A stretch of DNA of 64,000 nt from Modestobacter roseus (GTDB taxonomy: Bacteria; Actinomycetota; Actinomycetes; Mycobacteriales; Geodermatophilaceae), in assembly GCF_007994135.1 (NCBI RefSeq), contig NZ_VLKF01000001.1:1922001-1986000 (forward strand). Reading direction: 5' to 3'. Position numbers and translations under genes: made by a program. How positions within the stretch are numbered: the stretch's first letter is position 1; each line of letters begins with the position of its first letter. Below are positions 49,669 through 61,048 of the stretch, piece after piece. A model generated the notes under the pieces. The model did no database searches. It was not told the origin of the DNA and was given only the letters and a program-made list of their open reading frames with translations.

Positions 49669-49683
49669 CTCACCGAGGGTGAG
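49669..49683. promoter_or_regulatory. inverted repeat upstream of aconitase
   Basis: CTCACC GAG GGTGAG is a perfect 6-3-6 inverted repeat about 110 nt before the aconitase GTG, in the divergent region with the PAP2 gene. It could be a repressor site; no regulator gene is adjacent, and it does not look like the corynebacterial AcnR site as I recall it. Confidence 0.3.
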
Positions 49684-49792
49684 GGAAGGGTGGCCTTGCT
49701 CCGCATGCACCGGCGCGGCCTGGGAAGATGACGGGTGGCACATCGAGGCGCAGTACAACGCGCGCAGGACCAGCGAGGGTGAGGCGCAAGCA

Positions 49793-52657
<2,865 letters not shown>

Positions 52658-52664
52658 GCACCGC

Positions 52665-53426
52665 ATGGACCTGGGGCTGGGCGGTCGCGGGATCTTGCTC
52701 ACCGGCGCGAGCCGGGGGCTGGGGTTCGCGACCGCCCGGGCCCTGGTCGACGACGGCGCCCGCGTGCTGATCAGCTCGCGCCGCGCCGACTCCGTGGACG
52801 CCGCCGTGTCCGCCCTGGGGGGCGGGCCGGCGGCGTTCGGCGTCCCGGCCGACCTGGCCGAGCCCGACGCCGCCGAGGAGCTGGTGACCGCAGCGTTGGA
52901 CCGGCTGGGCCGGGTCGACGGCGCGCTGCTCTCGGTGGGCGGCCCGGCATCCGGATCGGTGCTCGAGGTCGGCGAGGACGCGTGGCGGTCGGCGGTGGAC
53001 AGCGTGCTGCTCGGCCCGCTGCGGCTGGTCCGGGCCCTCGTGCCGCACCTGGCCGAGGGCGCGGCGATCGGCTTCGTGCTGTCGACGTCGGTGCGCCAGC
53101 CGATCGGCTCGCTGGCGATCTCCAACGGGCTGCGGCCGGGGCTGGCGATGACCGCCAAGGCGCTGGCCGACGAGCTCGGGCCCCGCGGCATCCGGGTGTT
53201 CGGCCTGCTGCCGGGCACCATCGCCACCGACCGGATCACCGAGATCGAGGCCGCCTCGGGCGACCCCGCGGCCGCCCGGTCCCGCACCGAGGCGGCGATC
53301 CCGCTGCGCCGGGTGGGCCGACCGGAGGAGTTCGGCCGGGTGGCCGCGTTCGCCCTCTCCCCCGCCGCGTCCTACGTGACCGGCACGATGATCGCCGTCG
53401 ACGGCGGCGTCACCCGCGCGCTCTGA
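52665..53426 (+). CDS. SDR-family protein with altered active site
   Basis: The ATG at 52665 is 8 nt after the aconitase stop; product 253 residues. The cofactor loop TGASRGLGFATAR, VLISSRRADS (Arg-Arg, NADP-like), ADLAEPD and a GALLSVGGPA in place of NNAG are present, as is the late GRPEEFGRVAAFALSPAASY and VDGG end typical of FabG-like SDRs. But the YxxxK region reads IGSLAISNGLRPGLA, with no Tyr-x3-Lys. This altered version recurs in a subgroup of actinobacterial SDRs, as I recall. Activity may use other residues. Probably cotranscribed with aconitase. Confidence 0.88.
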   Translation: MDLGLGGRGILLTGASRGLGFATARALVDDGARVLISSRRADSVDAAVSALGGGPAAFGVPADLAEPDAAEELVTAALDRLGRVDGALLSVGGPASGSVLEVGEDAWRSAVDSVLLGPLRLVRALVPHLAEGAAIGFVLSTSVRQPIGSLAISNGLRPGLAMTAKALADELGPRGIRVFGLLPGTIATDRITEIEAASGDPAAARSRTEAAIPLRRVGRPEEFGRVAAFALSPAASYVTGTMIAVDGGVTRAL

Positions 53427-53445
53427 CCACCCCGAGGAGTTCTTC

Positions 53446-54171
53446 GTGAGCGCATCCCCGCAGCCCGTCCTGGTCGCCTGTGCCCACGGCACCCGCAACC
53501 CGACCGGACGGCGGCTGATCGCCGAGCTGGCGCTGGCCGCTCGCGCGCAGCGGCCGGGCATCCGGACGACGGCGGCGTTCGTCGACGTGCAGCCGCCCAC
53601 CGTGGTCGACGTGGTGCGCGGGCTGGCCGACGACACCACCCCCGCGGTCGTCGTCCCGCTGCTGCTGTCCGGCGGGTACCACGTGCACGTCGACATCGCC
53701 GGTGCCGTCGCCGCCCACCCGCAAGCGCTGGCCGCCCGCCCGCTGGGGCCCGACCCGCGGCTGGCCGCCGTCCTCACCGACCGGCTGCTGCAGGCCGGCA
53801 CCGACCCGCGCGACCCGCGGACCGCCATCGTGCTGGCCGCCGCCGGCTCCAGCGACGCCCGCTCGGTGGCCGACGTGGAGCGCACCGCCGGGTTCCTGCA
53901 GCGCGACTGGGCCGGGCCGGTGACCACCGGCTACGGCTCGGCCGCGAAGCCCACCGTGCCCGACGCGGTCGCCGCGGCCCGGAAGGCCGGCGCGGAGCGG
54001 GTGGTCGTGGCGGCCTACCTGCTGGCCCCGGGACACTTCCACGACAAGCTGCAGGGCGCCGGCGCCGATCTCGTCACCGCACCCCTGCTGCCCGACGAGC
54101 GCATCGCCGCCGTCCTGCTCGACCGCTACGACGCCGCCGTCACCCCGGCGTCCGAACTCAGCGCCGGCTGA
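53446..54171 (+). CDS. sirohydrochlorin chelatase-like (CbiX) protein
   Basis: The GTG at 53446 has GAGGAG 6 nt before it; product 241 residues. A type II chelatase with two homologous halves: half 1 starts VLVACAHGTRNPTGRRLIAE with the metal His, half 2 starts IVLAAAGSSDARSVADVERT. VVVPLLLSGGYHVHVDI and VVVAAYLLAPGHFHDKLQGA carry the second metal-binding His pair. Such enzymes insert Fe or Co into sirohydrochlorin for siroheme or cobalamin, cytoplasmic. No siroheme or nitrite reductase gene is nearby. It follows the SDR by 19 nt. Confidence 0.9.
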   Translation: MSASPQPVLVACAHGTRNPTGRRLIAELALAARAQRPGIRTTAAFVDVQPPTVVDVVRGLADDTTPAVVVPLLLSGGYHVHVDIAGAVAAHPQALAARPLGPDPRLAAVLTDRLLQAGTDPRDPRTAIVLAAAGSSDARSVADVERTAGFLQRDWAGPVTTGYGSAAKPTVPDAVAAARKAGAERVVVAAYLLAPGHFHDKLQGAGADLVTAPLLPDERIAAVLLDRYDAAVTPASELSAG

Positions 54172-54234
54172 CCGGACCACCACGACACGCACGGGCCGGG
54201 ATCACAGACGCCGCCCGTGCGGTGTCCGTCTCGT

Positions 54235-54240
54235 TACGTT
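54235..54240 (+). promoter_or_regulatory. -10 box of a leaderless promoter
   Basis: TACGTT (TANNNT) ends 7 nt before the ATG at 54248, supporting that ATG over the TTG at 54239. Confidence 0.45.
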
Positions 54241-54247
54241 GAAAGCG

Positions 54248-54808
54248 ATGAACGCCCGCCGAGCTGGGCCCGGAGAGCCGCCGATCTGGCGCCGAAGCGA
54301 GTGGTGGGGGCTGGTGGCCCTCATCCCCTTGCTCCCGCTGCCGGTGCTGGGCATCGTGGGGTGGAAGCACTCGCCGTTCCTGCGTGTCAGCGCGGCCGAC
54401 GTCTGCCACAGGACCCGGGAGGATGACCGCACCTGGTTGACCACCCCGGCCGAGGGCCTGTTCTCGCAGCCCTTCTCCACGCCGTGCCCGGGAGCCCGCA
54501 ACGCAGTCCCGTGGTTCGTCAACCCGGGCATCTGGCTCTGCGTCACGCTGATGGTGGTGGGGGCTCTCCTGTGGCTCGTCCTGGGGCTGCGCGAGTGGGT
54601 GCGCGATCCTGGCTGGGCGCCTCCCCCCCAGTGGCGGCAGGACGACCGCCGACCGCGGAGCCGTGCGCCGCGGGCCCGGGTCCGACGGCATCGGACTCCC
54701 GGCCGCCGACGACATCGAGGACGAGACCGACCGATCGCTCCCGCGCGTCAGCTCACCGCCCGCGCACGGCAGCGCCGGCTGACCGGGCGCGTGCCCGGGC
54801 TCGGCTAG
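54248..54808 (+). CDS. hypothetical two-helix membrane protein
   Basis: A 186-residue product I do not recognise. Two membrane helices are clear: EWWGLVALIPLLPLPVLGIV (~18-40) and GIWLCVTLMVVGALLWLVLG (~95-118). Between them is an extracytoplasmic loop of ~55 residues with two Cys (DVCHRTRE, STPCPG) that could form a disulfide. The tail after ~120 is Arg/Pro-rich and cytoplasmic. A leaderless promoter fits the ATG at 54248. The Arg-rich end may be non-native if the frame were wrong, but the helices and loop look real. Confidence 0.55.
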   Translation: MNARRAGPGEPPIWRRSEWWGLVALIPLLPLPVLGIVGWKHSPFLRVSAADVCHRTREDDRTWLTTPAEGLFSQPFSTPCPGARNAVPWFVNPGIWLCVTLMVVGALLWLVLGLREWVRDPGWAPPPQWRQDDRRPRSRAPRARVRRHRTPGRRRHRGRDRPIAPARQLTARARQRRLTGRVPGLG

Positions 54809-54811
54809 CCT
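54806..54811 (+). promoter_or_regulatory. -10 box of a leaderless promoter
   Basis: TAGCCT lies 8 nt before the ATG at 54820 with no ribosome site between. It is identical to the box before the gene at 16331. Confidence 0.4.
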
Positions 54812-54819
54812 CCCGCTTC

Positions 54820-54981
54820 ATGCTGCAGTTCTCGGCGCTCGCCCTGTACCTCGTACTGCTCGCCGGCTTCTTCTTCCTGCTGTACTCGGTGGTCAACCGG
54901 GCCGTGCTGAACGCGCTGCGCACGCACCACGGCGAGGTGCGGGCCGAGGAGGAGCGCTCAGCCCGGACCGAGCGGACCTGA
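54820..54981 (+). CDS. small single-pass membrane protein (53 aa)
   Basis: A 53-residue frame with one strong membrane helix (ALALYLVLLAGFFFLLYSVV, residues ~6-25) and a charged cytoplasmic tail (HHGEVRAEEERSARTERT). It overlaps the end of no other gene and a leaderless promoter box precedes its ATG. Codon use is like neighbouring genes. Function unknown; similar tiny membrane proteins are common in actinobacteria. Confidence 0.55.
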   Translation: MLQFSALALYLVLLAGFFFLLYSVVNRAVLNALRTHHGEVRAEEERSARTERT

Positions 54982-55314
54982 TCGCGGTAATCCGCTGGGC
55001 GGACGGTCCCGCAGGGCGTACCGTCGTCGGCCGGCCGTCAGCAGGCGGCCGACGGGGACGAGGGGTGGACGCGTGCGCAGCGTGGCCGCGGGGAGCGAGG
55101 TGGCCGTGCTGGCCTGCCCGACCGCGCGCCGGACCCGCGTCCGACGCCCCTGACCCTCCCCCCAGCACGTCCCGCCCAGCGGTGACGTGTCCGCGGCGAG
55201 CGGTCCGGCGGGCGGAGGCGCGGCAGCGTCCCGTTCTCCCCGCCCGCCCGGCGCCGCGCTGTCCGCAGTGACGACGGCCCGGCGGTGCGGCCCACTCGTC
55301 TGGAGCCGACCCCC
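54982..55314. other. 333-nt gap with a hairpin
   Basis: No convincing gene. One hairpin, CGTCGGCCG (55025-55033) with CGGCCGACG (55046-55054), may terminate the small membrane-protein transcript. The rest must hold the promoter of the FBP-family gene; I see no clear box. Confidence 0.4.
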
Positions 55315-55821
55315 ATGAACCCCCTGACCGAGAAGCAGATCCGCTCGTCCTTCGTGAACGCCAGCCGCCGCGAGGCGGGCTCGGCCGTCCTCCCCGACCT
55401 CGACGCGGTGCCCTGGGACCGCCTGGACTACCTGGGCTGGCACGACCGGAAGGCACCGCTGGCGGCGTACGCGGTGCTGGAGCTGGCCGGCGAGCCGGCC
55501 GGCGTCCTGCTGCGCGCCGGTGCCGCACCGGCGAGCGGCGTCCGCCGGAAGGCGCTGTGCGCCTGGTGCCGCGACCTGTCGTCGGTGCGCGCCACGCTCT
55601 ACGTGGCTCGCCGTGGCGGCGCCTCGGGCCGCACGGGCAACACGCTGGGCACGCTCGTCTGCGAGGACTTCTCCTGCTCGGCGAACGTCCGCCGGCCACC
55701 GACCAGCTCGGAGGCGGGCGACGGCGTCGAGGCGATCAGCGAGCAGCTGGTCGCCGAGCGGATCGCCGGTCTGCGCGACCGCGCCACCGCGTTCGTCCAG
55801 CAGATCGCCGGGACGGCCTGA
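55315..55821 (+). CDS. FBP-family (EF-G-binding, zinc-finger) protein
   Basis: The ATG at 55315 begins the typical MNPLTEKQIRSSFVNASRRE; product 168 residues. It looks like the FBP/FusB-related family: a helical N-terminal half (LDAVPWDRLDYLGWHDRKAP) and a C-terminal treble-clef zinc finger with four Cys (ALCAWCRDLSS and TLVCEDFSCSANVR). Family members bind elongation factor G and can release it from fusidic-acid-stalled ribosomes; housekeeping copies in actinobacteria are of less certain role. Cytoplasmic. Standalone gene. Confidence 0.85.
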   Translation: MNPLTEKQIRSSFVNASRREAGSAVLPDLDAVPWDRLDYLGWHDRKAPLAAYAVLELAGEPAGVLLRAGAAPASGVRRKALCAWCRDLSSVRATLYVARRGGASGRTGNTLGTLVCEDFSCSANVRRPPTSSEAGDGVEAISEQLVAERIAGLRDRATAFVQQIAGTA

Positions 55822-55875
55822 CGACCCGGGCCGGGGTCGCCCACCATCCCGGTGCCCGACCTCGGCCCGGGTCGC

Positions 55876-56253
55876 TCAGTCCAGCGCGAGCACCAGGCAG
55901 ACGACGGCCAGTGTCAGCGCCACCGGCGTCATGACCAGCCGCTCCGGCCGGCTGCGGGAGGCCGCGTTCATCGCCACACCCAGCGCGAAGTAGCCGGTCA
56001 GCACCCAGAGCGCCACGTCGACGAAGCCCTCCGGCACGACGTCGAGCGCGCCGGCCGCCTCGAGCAGCACCAGCGCGATCACGCCGTAGACGGCGATGGA
56101 GACCGCGCTGCCGATGCGGAACCCCGTCGGGAGCACGACGTGCTGCCCACCCCAGGCGAAGCGCCCCAGCGGAGCACCGGCGACGAGGGCTGCCTGGAAG
56201 ACGGCGAGACAACCGAGCACGATCACACCCAGCACGGCGACGGTCGTGGTCAC
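55876..56253 (-). CDS. hypothetical four-helix membrane protein
   Basis: A 125-residue protein with about four membrane helices: AVLGVIVLGCLAVFQAALVA, IGSAVSIAVYGVIALVLLEA, VALWVLTGYFALGVAMNAAS and TPVALTLAVVCLVLALD. The short loop GAPLGRFAWGGQHVVLP between helices 1 and 2 is typical of a family of small actinobacterial membrane proteins without known function. Located 28 nt after the sulfurtransferase stop on the same strand. Confidence 0.7.
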   Translation of the reverse strand: MTTTVAVLGVIVLGCLAVFQAALVAGAPLGRFAWGGQHVVLPTGFRIGSAVSIAVYGVIALVLLEAAGALDVVPEGFVDVALWVLTGYFALGVAMNAASRSRPERLVMTPVALTLAVVCLVLALD

Positions 56254-56281
56254 GGCGGCAGGCTACTGGCACGCCTGCCCG

Positions 56282-57100
56282 TCAGGGGCCGGTCGCCGCG
56301 GGACGGGTGGGGTCGTTGGCCCACTGCGACCACGACCCCGGCCACAGCGCCGCCGCGATGCCGGCATGGGCCAGCGCGGCGACCTCGTGCGCGGCGGTGA
56401 TCCCGGAGCCGCAGTAGACCCCGACCGGCGTCCCCGGCACCGCACCGACCTGGGCGAACTGCCGTCTCAGTACAGCGGCTGCACGGAACCGGCCGTCCGG
56501 CCCGACGTTCGCCGTCGTCGGGGCGTTGACCGCTCCCGGCACGTGACCCGCGCGAGGGTCGATCGGCTCGAGGTCGCCCCGGTACCGCTCCCCGGCCCGG
56601 GCGTCGAGCAGCACGCCCTCGCCGGGCAGCGCCGCCGCCTCGTCGATGGTGAGCACCGGCATCGCGCCACCGGTCAGCCTCACGTCGCCGGGCACCGGGA
56701 CGACGTCGCCGGCCTCGACCGGGCCGCCCGCCGCGGTCCACGCCGCCAGCCCGCCGTCCAGGATGGTCACGTCACCCAGCCCGGCCCAGCGCAGCAGCCA
56801 CCAGGCCCGGGCGGCCGCCGTCGCCGGCCCGGCGTCGTAGACGACGATCCGCGACCCGGCCGAGATGCCCCAGCGCCGGGCGGCCGCTTGCAGTGACTGC
56901 ACCGAGGGCAGCGGATGGCGCCCGGCCTGCGGCGATGCCGGGGCGGACAGCTCGGTGTCCAGGTCGACGAAGACCGCGCCGGGCAGGTGGCCGGCCAGGT
57001 AGTCGTCGCGGCCGGTGTCCGACCCGAGCTGCCAGCGGACGTCGAGCAGCACCGGCGCGGGGTCCCGCAGCAGGTCGGCGACCGACGTCAGCACGGTCAC
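56282..57100 (-). CDS. sulfurtransferase with two rhodanese domains
   Basis: A 272-residue thiosulfate/3-mercaptopyruvate sulfurtransferase-like protein. The N-terminal inactive rhodanese domain has LLDVRWQLG, YLAGHLPGAVFVDLDTELS and VVYDAGPATAAARAWWLLRW; the C-terminal domain holds LLDARAGERYRGDLEPIDPR, AGHVPGAVNAPT and the active-site Cys230 in VYCGSGITAAHE. CGSG(I/V)TA is the usual loop of this class. It moves sulfane sulfur to thiol acceptors in the cytoplasm. Its start overlaps the SnoaL-like gene by 4 nt, so the two are coupled. Confidence 0.92.
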   Translation of the reverse strand: MTVLTSVADLLRDPAPVLLDVRWQLGSDTGRDDYLAGHLPGAVFVDLDTELSAPASPQAGRHPLPSVQSLQAAARRWGISAGSRIVVYDAGPATAAARAWWLLRWAGLGDVTILDGGLAAWTAAGGPVEAGDVVPVPGDVRLTGGAMPVLTIDEAAALPGEGVLLDARAGERYRGDLEPIDPRAGHVPGAVNAPTTANVGPDGRFRAAAVLRRQFAQVGAVPGTPVGVYCGSGITAAHEVAALAHAGIAAALWPGSWSQWANDPTRPAATGP

Positions 57101-57567
57101 GCCGAGGTGCCCCCGTGCCGCGCCGCCTCCAGCTCCGCGGTGAGCGCGGTGATCACCTCGGCGCGACCGCCGTAGCGGGCCGGGGTGCTCTGCAGCACCG
57201 CGATCCGCCAGCGGCCGCCCTCCTCGGCGGCCACCAGCGAGTGCACGGTGTGCAGCGCCGGCTCCAGCGCCTGGGCGCCCGGCGGGACCATCCCCGCGAC
57301 CGCGTACAGCACCGCCGTGTGGTCACCGAGCGGGCGCAGCGAGCGCACGATGCCGACGAACGTCGGGGTCGCGCGCTCGGCGAACAGCCGCCGCATGTCC
57401 GAGGCGATCTGCAGCCGGCCGCTGTGGATCGTGCCGTCGAGCTCGATGAGGTCGCCGTCGTCGGCGAAGACCGAGGAGACCGTGGCGCCGCTGCGCTGGT
57501 TCCACCCGGCCAGGAAGCGGGCGTACAGCGCCCGGATCTGGGTGTCGTGGGGATGGCCTGCGCTCAA
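57097..57567 (-). CDS. SnoaL-like (SgcJ/EcaC, DUF4440) protein
   Basis: A 156-residue NTF2-fold protein of the SgcJ/EcaC type: IRALYARFLAGWNQRSGATV, FADDGDLIELDGTIHSGR, VRSLRPLGDHTAVLYAVAGM and a strand-rich end (GGRWRIAVLQSTPARYGG). Members are small ligand-binding or isomerase-like enzymes of unclear substrate. It starts the unit SnoaL-like / sulfurtransferase / membrane protein on the minus strand. Confidence 0.82.
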   Translation of the reverse strand: MSAGHPHDTQIRALYARFLAGWNQRSGATVSSVFADDGDLIELDGTIHSGRLQIASDMRRLFAERATPTFVGIVRSLRPLGDHTAVLYAVAGMVPPGAQALEPALHTVHSLVAAEEGGRWRIAVLQSTPARYGGRAEVITALTAELEAARHGGTSA

Positions 57568-57668
57568 CGCTCAACTCCTGGGACGTGGTGCACGTGGTTC
57601 AGGAGTGACGCTAGTCGTCAGCCGACCTCGACGGTCCGCGGCCCGCCGTCGCGGGAACGGTCGACGGC

Positions 57669-57938
57669 TCAGAACGCGGCGACGTGCTCGGCGGTGAAGC
57701 CCTCACCCTGCCGGCGGACGTGCCAGACGCGCACGTCCTTCCCGCCGAGGACGGCCTTCTCGTGGAAACGGACCGTGTCCCCGTCGAGCGGCACGCCGTG
57801 CCCGCGGACGGCCAGCGGGCCGCCGGTGCCGTCCAGGGTGAACTCGGCGTCACCGAGGAAGGCCTCCAGCGAATCCGGTGGGGAGATCACCGGGTACGGC
57901 TTGCCGGAAGCGACGATGGGCCTGCTGTCAGTGGTCAT
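57669..57938 (-). CDS. small conserved-looking protein (89 aa), function unknown
   Basis: The ATG at 57938 has GGGAG 7 nt before it; product 89 residues. It is rich in beta-type segments (AEFTLDGTGGPLAVRGHGVP, VRFHEKAVLGGKDVRVWHVR) with no Cys, signal or membrane helix. I do not recognise a family. It lies between the SnoaL-like gene and the ABC exporter on the same strand; the 113 nt to the exporter stop hold nothing notable. Confidence 0.6.
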   Translation of the reverse strand: MTTDSRPIVASGKPYPVISPPDSLEAFLGDAEFTLDGTGGPLAVRGHGVPLDGDTVRFHEKAVLGGKDVRVWHVRRQGEGFTAEHVAAF

Positions 57939-58051
57939 GGCGGACTCCCTGTTCTCGGAGGGGACGCTGGCGCCGTCGGGCCACAGCCTGCACCTGCCGG
58001 GTGCCGCGCGCGCGTCGAGCACGCAGCCGTCACGCCACCGCCGTCCGGCCG

Positions 58052-59935
58052 CTACACGGCGGTGCGCTCCCCGGCGGCGGGGGCGCCCGCGAACTGGGTC
58101 CGGTACAGGTCGGCGTAGTGACCGCCGGCGGCGAGCAGCTCCTCGTGGGTGCCCCGCTGCACGATCCGGCCGTCGTCCACCACCAGGATCTGGTCGGCGT
58201 TGCGGATGGTCGACAGCCGGTGGGCGATCACCAGCGACGTCCGGCCGGTCAGCGCGGTGTCCAGCGCCCGCTGGACGGCGACCTCGGACTCGCTGTCCAG
58301 GTGGGCCGTCGCCTCGTCCAGGATGACGATGCCGGGCGCCTTGAGCAGCACCCGGGCGATCGCCAGCCGCTGCTTCTCCCCACCGGACATCCGGTACCCG
58401 CGGTCGCCGACCACGGTGTCCAGCCCGTCGGGCAGCGAGTGCACCAGCGCCGCGATCCGCGCCCCGGTGAGCGCCGACCACAGCTCCTCCTCGGTCGCGT
58501 CCGGCTTGGCGTAGCGGAGGTTGGCGCCGATGGTGTCGTGGAACAGGTGCGCGTCCTGGCTGACGACGCCGATGGCGTCGCGCAGCGAGTCGCTGGTGGC
58601 CTGGCGGACGTCGACCCCGCCGACCCGCACCGCCCCGCCGGTGACGTCGTACAGCCGCGACACGAGGGCGGCGATCGTCGACTTGCCCGCCCCGGAGCTG
58701 CCCACCAGGGCGACCAGCTGCCCCGGTTCGGCCCGGAAGGAGAACTCGTGCAGCACGTCCGCCGAGGCGCCGTGCTCGGGGACGGCGACGTCCTCCAGCG
58801 ACGCGAGCGACACCTCGCCGCCGGCCGGGTAGTGGAAGGACACCCGGTCGAACTCGACCGATCGGTCCGCGGTCGGCACCGGGACGGCGTCGGGTGCCTC
58901 GGCCACCATCGGCTCCAGGTCGAGCACCTCGAACACCCGGTCGAAGCTGACCAGCGCGCTCATCACGTCGACCCGCACGTTGGCCAGCGCGGTCAGCGGG
59001 CCGTAGAGCCGGGTGAGCAGCAGGGCCAGGGCGACGACGTCACCAGCGGAGAGCGAGCCGGTGAACGCCAGCCAGCCGCCCAGCCCGTAGACCAGCGCGG
59101 TGGCGAGCGCGGCCACCAGGGTGAGCGCGGTGAAGAAGGCCCGGCCGTACATCGCCGACAGCACGCCGATGTCGCGCACCCGGGCGGCCCGGCCGCGGAA
59201 CGACTCCGCCTCGGCCTCGGGGCGGCCGAACAGCTTGACCAGCAGCGCCCCGGCGACGTTGAACCGCTCGGTCATCGTGGCGTTCATCGACGCGTTCAGC
59301 CCGTAGGACTCGCGGGTGATCGACTGCAGCCGCTTCCCGACCCGCTGCGCCGGCACCACGAAGAACGGCACCATCGCGACCGAGAGCAGGGTGATCTGCC
59401 AGGACAGCGTGAGCATCACCCCGGCGGTCAGCACGAGGGCGATCACGTTGGAGACGACGCCGGACAGCGTCGAGGTGAACGCGCGCTGGGCACCGATCAC
59501 GTCGTTGTTCAGCCGGCTGACCAGCGCGCCGGTCTGCGTGCGGGTGAAGAAGGCGACCGGCATCCGCTGCACGTGGGCGAACACCCGGGCGCGCAGGTCG
59601 TAGATGACGCCCTCGCCGATCTTCGCCGAGTACCAGCGCTGGGCCAGCGAGCTGCCCGCGTCCAGCACCGCCAGGCCGGCGATGAACAGAGCGATCCGGA
59701 CGATCCCGCCGGCGGTGCCCTCGAGCCCGGCGATCCGGTTGACGATGTCCCCGGCGAGCAGCGGGGTGACCACGGCGATCACCGAGGAGAAGACGACGAG
59801 CGACAGGAAGGCGATCAGCTCGCGCCGGTAAGGCCCGGCGATCGCGAGGATCCGCCGCACCGTCCCCTTCGGGATCTCCCGGGCGGTGACCGAGGAGTCC
59901 CGGCTGAACGACCGCATCGCGGCCATGGAGGTCAT
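58052..59935 (-). CDS. ABC exporter, fused membrane and ATPase domains
   Basis: A 627-residue half-transporter (start ATG 59935; GTGs at 59947 and 59968 are alternatives). Residues ~25-320 are the six-helix ABC_membrane domain (ELIAFLSLVVFSSVIAVVTP, MPVAFFTRTQTGALVSRLNN). The ATPase domain has Walker A GSSGAGKST, Q-loop VVSQDAHLF, signature MSGGEKQRLAIARVLL, Walker B IVILDEATAHLD and H-loop IAHRLST. This is the MsbA/multidrug-lipid exporter type, working as a homodimer since no partner gene is adjacent. The exported compound is unknown. Confidence 0.9.
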   Translation of the reverse strand: MTSMAAMRSFSRDSSVTAREIPKGTVRRILAIAGPYRRELIAFLSLVVFSSVIAVVTPLLAGDIVNRIAGLEGTAGGIVRIALFIAGLAVLDAGSSLAQRWYSAKIGEGVIYDLRARVFAHVQRMPVAFFTRTQTGALVSRLNNDVIGAQRAFTSTLSGVVSNVIALVLTAGVMLTLSWQITLLSVAMVPFFVVPAQRVGKRLQSITRESYGLNASMNATMTERFNVAGALLVKLFGRPEAEAESFRGRAARVRDIGVLSAMYGRAFFTALTLVAALATALVYGLGGWLAFTGSLSAGDVVALALLLTRLYGPLTALANVRVDVMSALVSFDRVFEVLDLEPMVAEAPDAVPVPTADRSVEFDRVSFHYPAGGEVSLASLEDVAVPEHGASADVLHEFSFRAEPGQLVALVGSSGAGKSTIAALVSRLYDVTGGAVRVGGVDVRQATSDSLRDAIGVVSQDAHLFHDTIGANLRYAKPDATEEELWSALTGARIAALVHSLPDGLDTVVGDRGYRMSGGEKQRLAIARVLLKAPGIVILDEATAHLDSESEVAVQRALDTALTGRTSLVIAHRLSTIRNADQILVVDDGRIVQRGTHEELLAAGGHYADLYRTQFAGAPAAGERTAV

Positions 59936-60032
59936 CGAGCCGTCCACCCGCGCACCACCTTCCCGCACTCCGCCACGCGCTGTGTAACGGCGTAATCGTG
60001 CCGGTCAACCCCGGCTGTGCCGCGGTTGTTCC

Positions 60033-60821
60033 TCAGCGGCCCGCGAGTGCGGCGAGCCGGCGCACCTGCGCCGCACGCTCGGCGGCGTCCTGCTCCTCGG
60101 GCCCGTTGCGGACCGCCGAGCGCAGCAGCGCCAGCGTCTCCCGGGCGGCCCCGGCGTCGGGCGTGAGCAGGGCGGCGACCAGGTCGTCCACGGTTCCGTC
60201 GAGCTGGCCCGCCGGGACGGCGACGGTGGCGAGCCCCGTGGCCACCGCCTCGTCGGCGCCCATCGCCCGCCCGGTCAGGCACAGCTCCACCGCGCGGCTG
60301 TAGCCGACCAGCTCGACCAGGGTGCTCGTGCCGGTGAGGTCGGGCACCAGCCCCAGGCCCGCCTCGGGCAGCCGCAGCTGCGCGTCGTCGGCGAGCACCC
60401 GGAGGTCGCAGGCGAGCGCCAGCTGCGCGCCGGCACCGATCGCATGGCCCTGGACGGCGGCGACCGAGACGATCCCCGGTGACCGCAGCCAGCGGAACCC
60501 GGCCTGGTACCCGCGGATCCGGTCCTGCGTCTGCTCCGCCGGCAGGGCCGCCAGCTCCCCCAGCCCGCCGGCCACCCCGGGCTCGACGCTGAACAGCGTG
60601 CGGTCCAGGCCTGCGGAGAACGACCGCCCGGCGCCGCGGACGACCACCACCCGCACGGCGTCGTCCAGCGACTCCCCCACCGCGCGGAGCGCCGCCCAGG
60701 TGGCGGGCGTCTGCGCGTTGAGCTGGTCGGCGCGGTCGAGGGTGACGGTGAGGACGGCGCCGTTGCGCGCCGTCCGCACCCACCCGTCGGCGTCGGCCCC
60801 GGCTGGCGGGGCCGACGTCAC
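60033..60821 (-). CDS. enoyl-CoA hydratase/isomerase
   Basis: The GTG at 60821 overlaps the stop of the small HTH gene (GTGA); product 262 residues. A crotonase-fold enzyme: VLTVTLDRADQLNAQTPATW, GAGRSFSAGLDRTLF (oxyanion loop), VAAVQGHAIGAGAQLALACD (oxyanion Gly), LRLPEAGLGLVPDLTGTSTL and MGADEAVATGLATVAVP. The first catalytic Glu of true hydratases is not obvious; the second may be in LPEAGLG. It hydrates or isomerises enoyl-CoA. The unit ABC-F / HTH / crotonase matches Mycobacterium Rv1473-Rv1473A-echA12 in content. Confidence 0.88.
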   Translation of the reverse strand: MTSAPPAGADADGWVRTARNGAVLTVTLDRADQLNAQTPATWAALRAVGESLDDAVRVVVVRGAGRSFSAGLDRTLFSVEPGVAGGLGELAALPAEQTQDRIRGYQAGFRWLRSPGIVSVAAVQGHAIGAGAQLALACDLRVLADDAQLRLPEAGLGLVPDLTGTSTLVELVGYSRAVELCLTGRAMGADEAVATGLATVAVPAGQLDGTVDDLVAALLTPDAGAARETLALLRSAVRNGPEEQDAAERAAQVRRLAALAGR

Positions 60822-61048
60822 GCGGACTTCTTCGCGTTCCGGTTGGCGCCACCCCGGCCGCGCAGTGTGGCCCCCGACTCCGACAGCAGCCGGTGCACGA
60901 ACCCGTAGGAGCGGTTGGTCGAGCTCGCCAGCGACCGGATGCTCTCGCCGTCGTCGTACCGTGCGCGGAGCTCGTCGGCGAGCGAGTTCCGGTCGTCGCC
61001 GGTGATCCGCTTGCCCTTGCTCAGGTCCGCAGTGCTCGAGTCGGCCAT
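60818..61048 (-). CDS. small helix-turn-helix protein (76 aa)
   Basis: The ATG at 61048 has GGAGGGGAG upstream. The 76 residues hold one HTH: ITGDDRNSLADELRARYDDG, ESIRSLASSTNRSYGFVHRL, LSESGATLRGRGG. This small protein type is widespread in actinobacteria and resembles Rv1473A, the putative regulator beside the ABC-F gene in mycobacteria. It overlaps the crotonase gene by 4 nt. The target is unknown. The 61049-61258 interval upstream holds no visible gene. Confidence 0.85.
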   Translation of the reverse strand: MADSSTADLSKGKRITGDDRNSLADELRARYDDGESIRSLASSTNRSYGFVHRLLSESGATLRGRGGANRNAKKSA

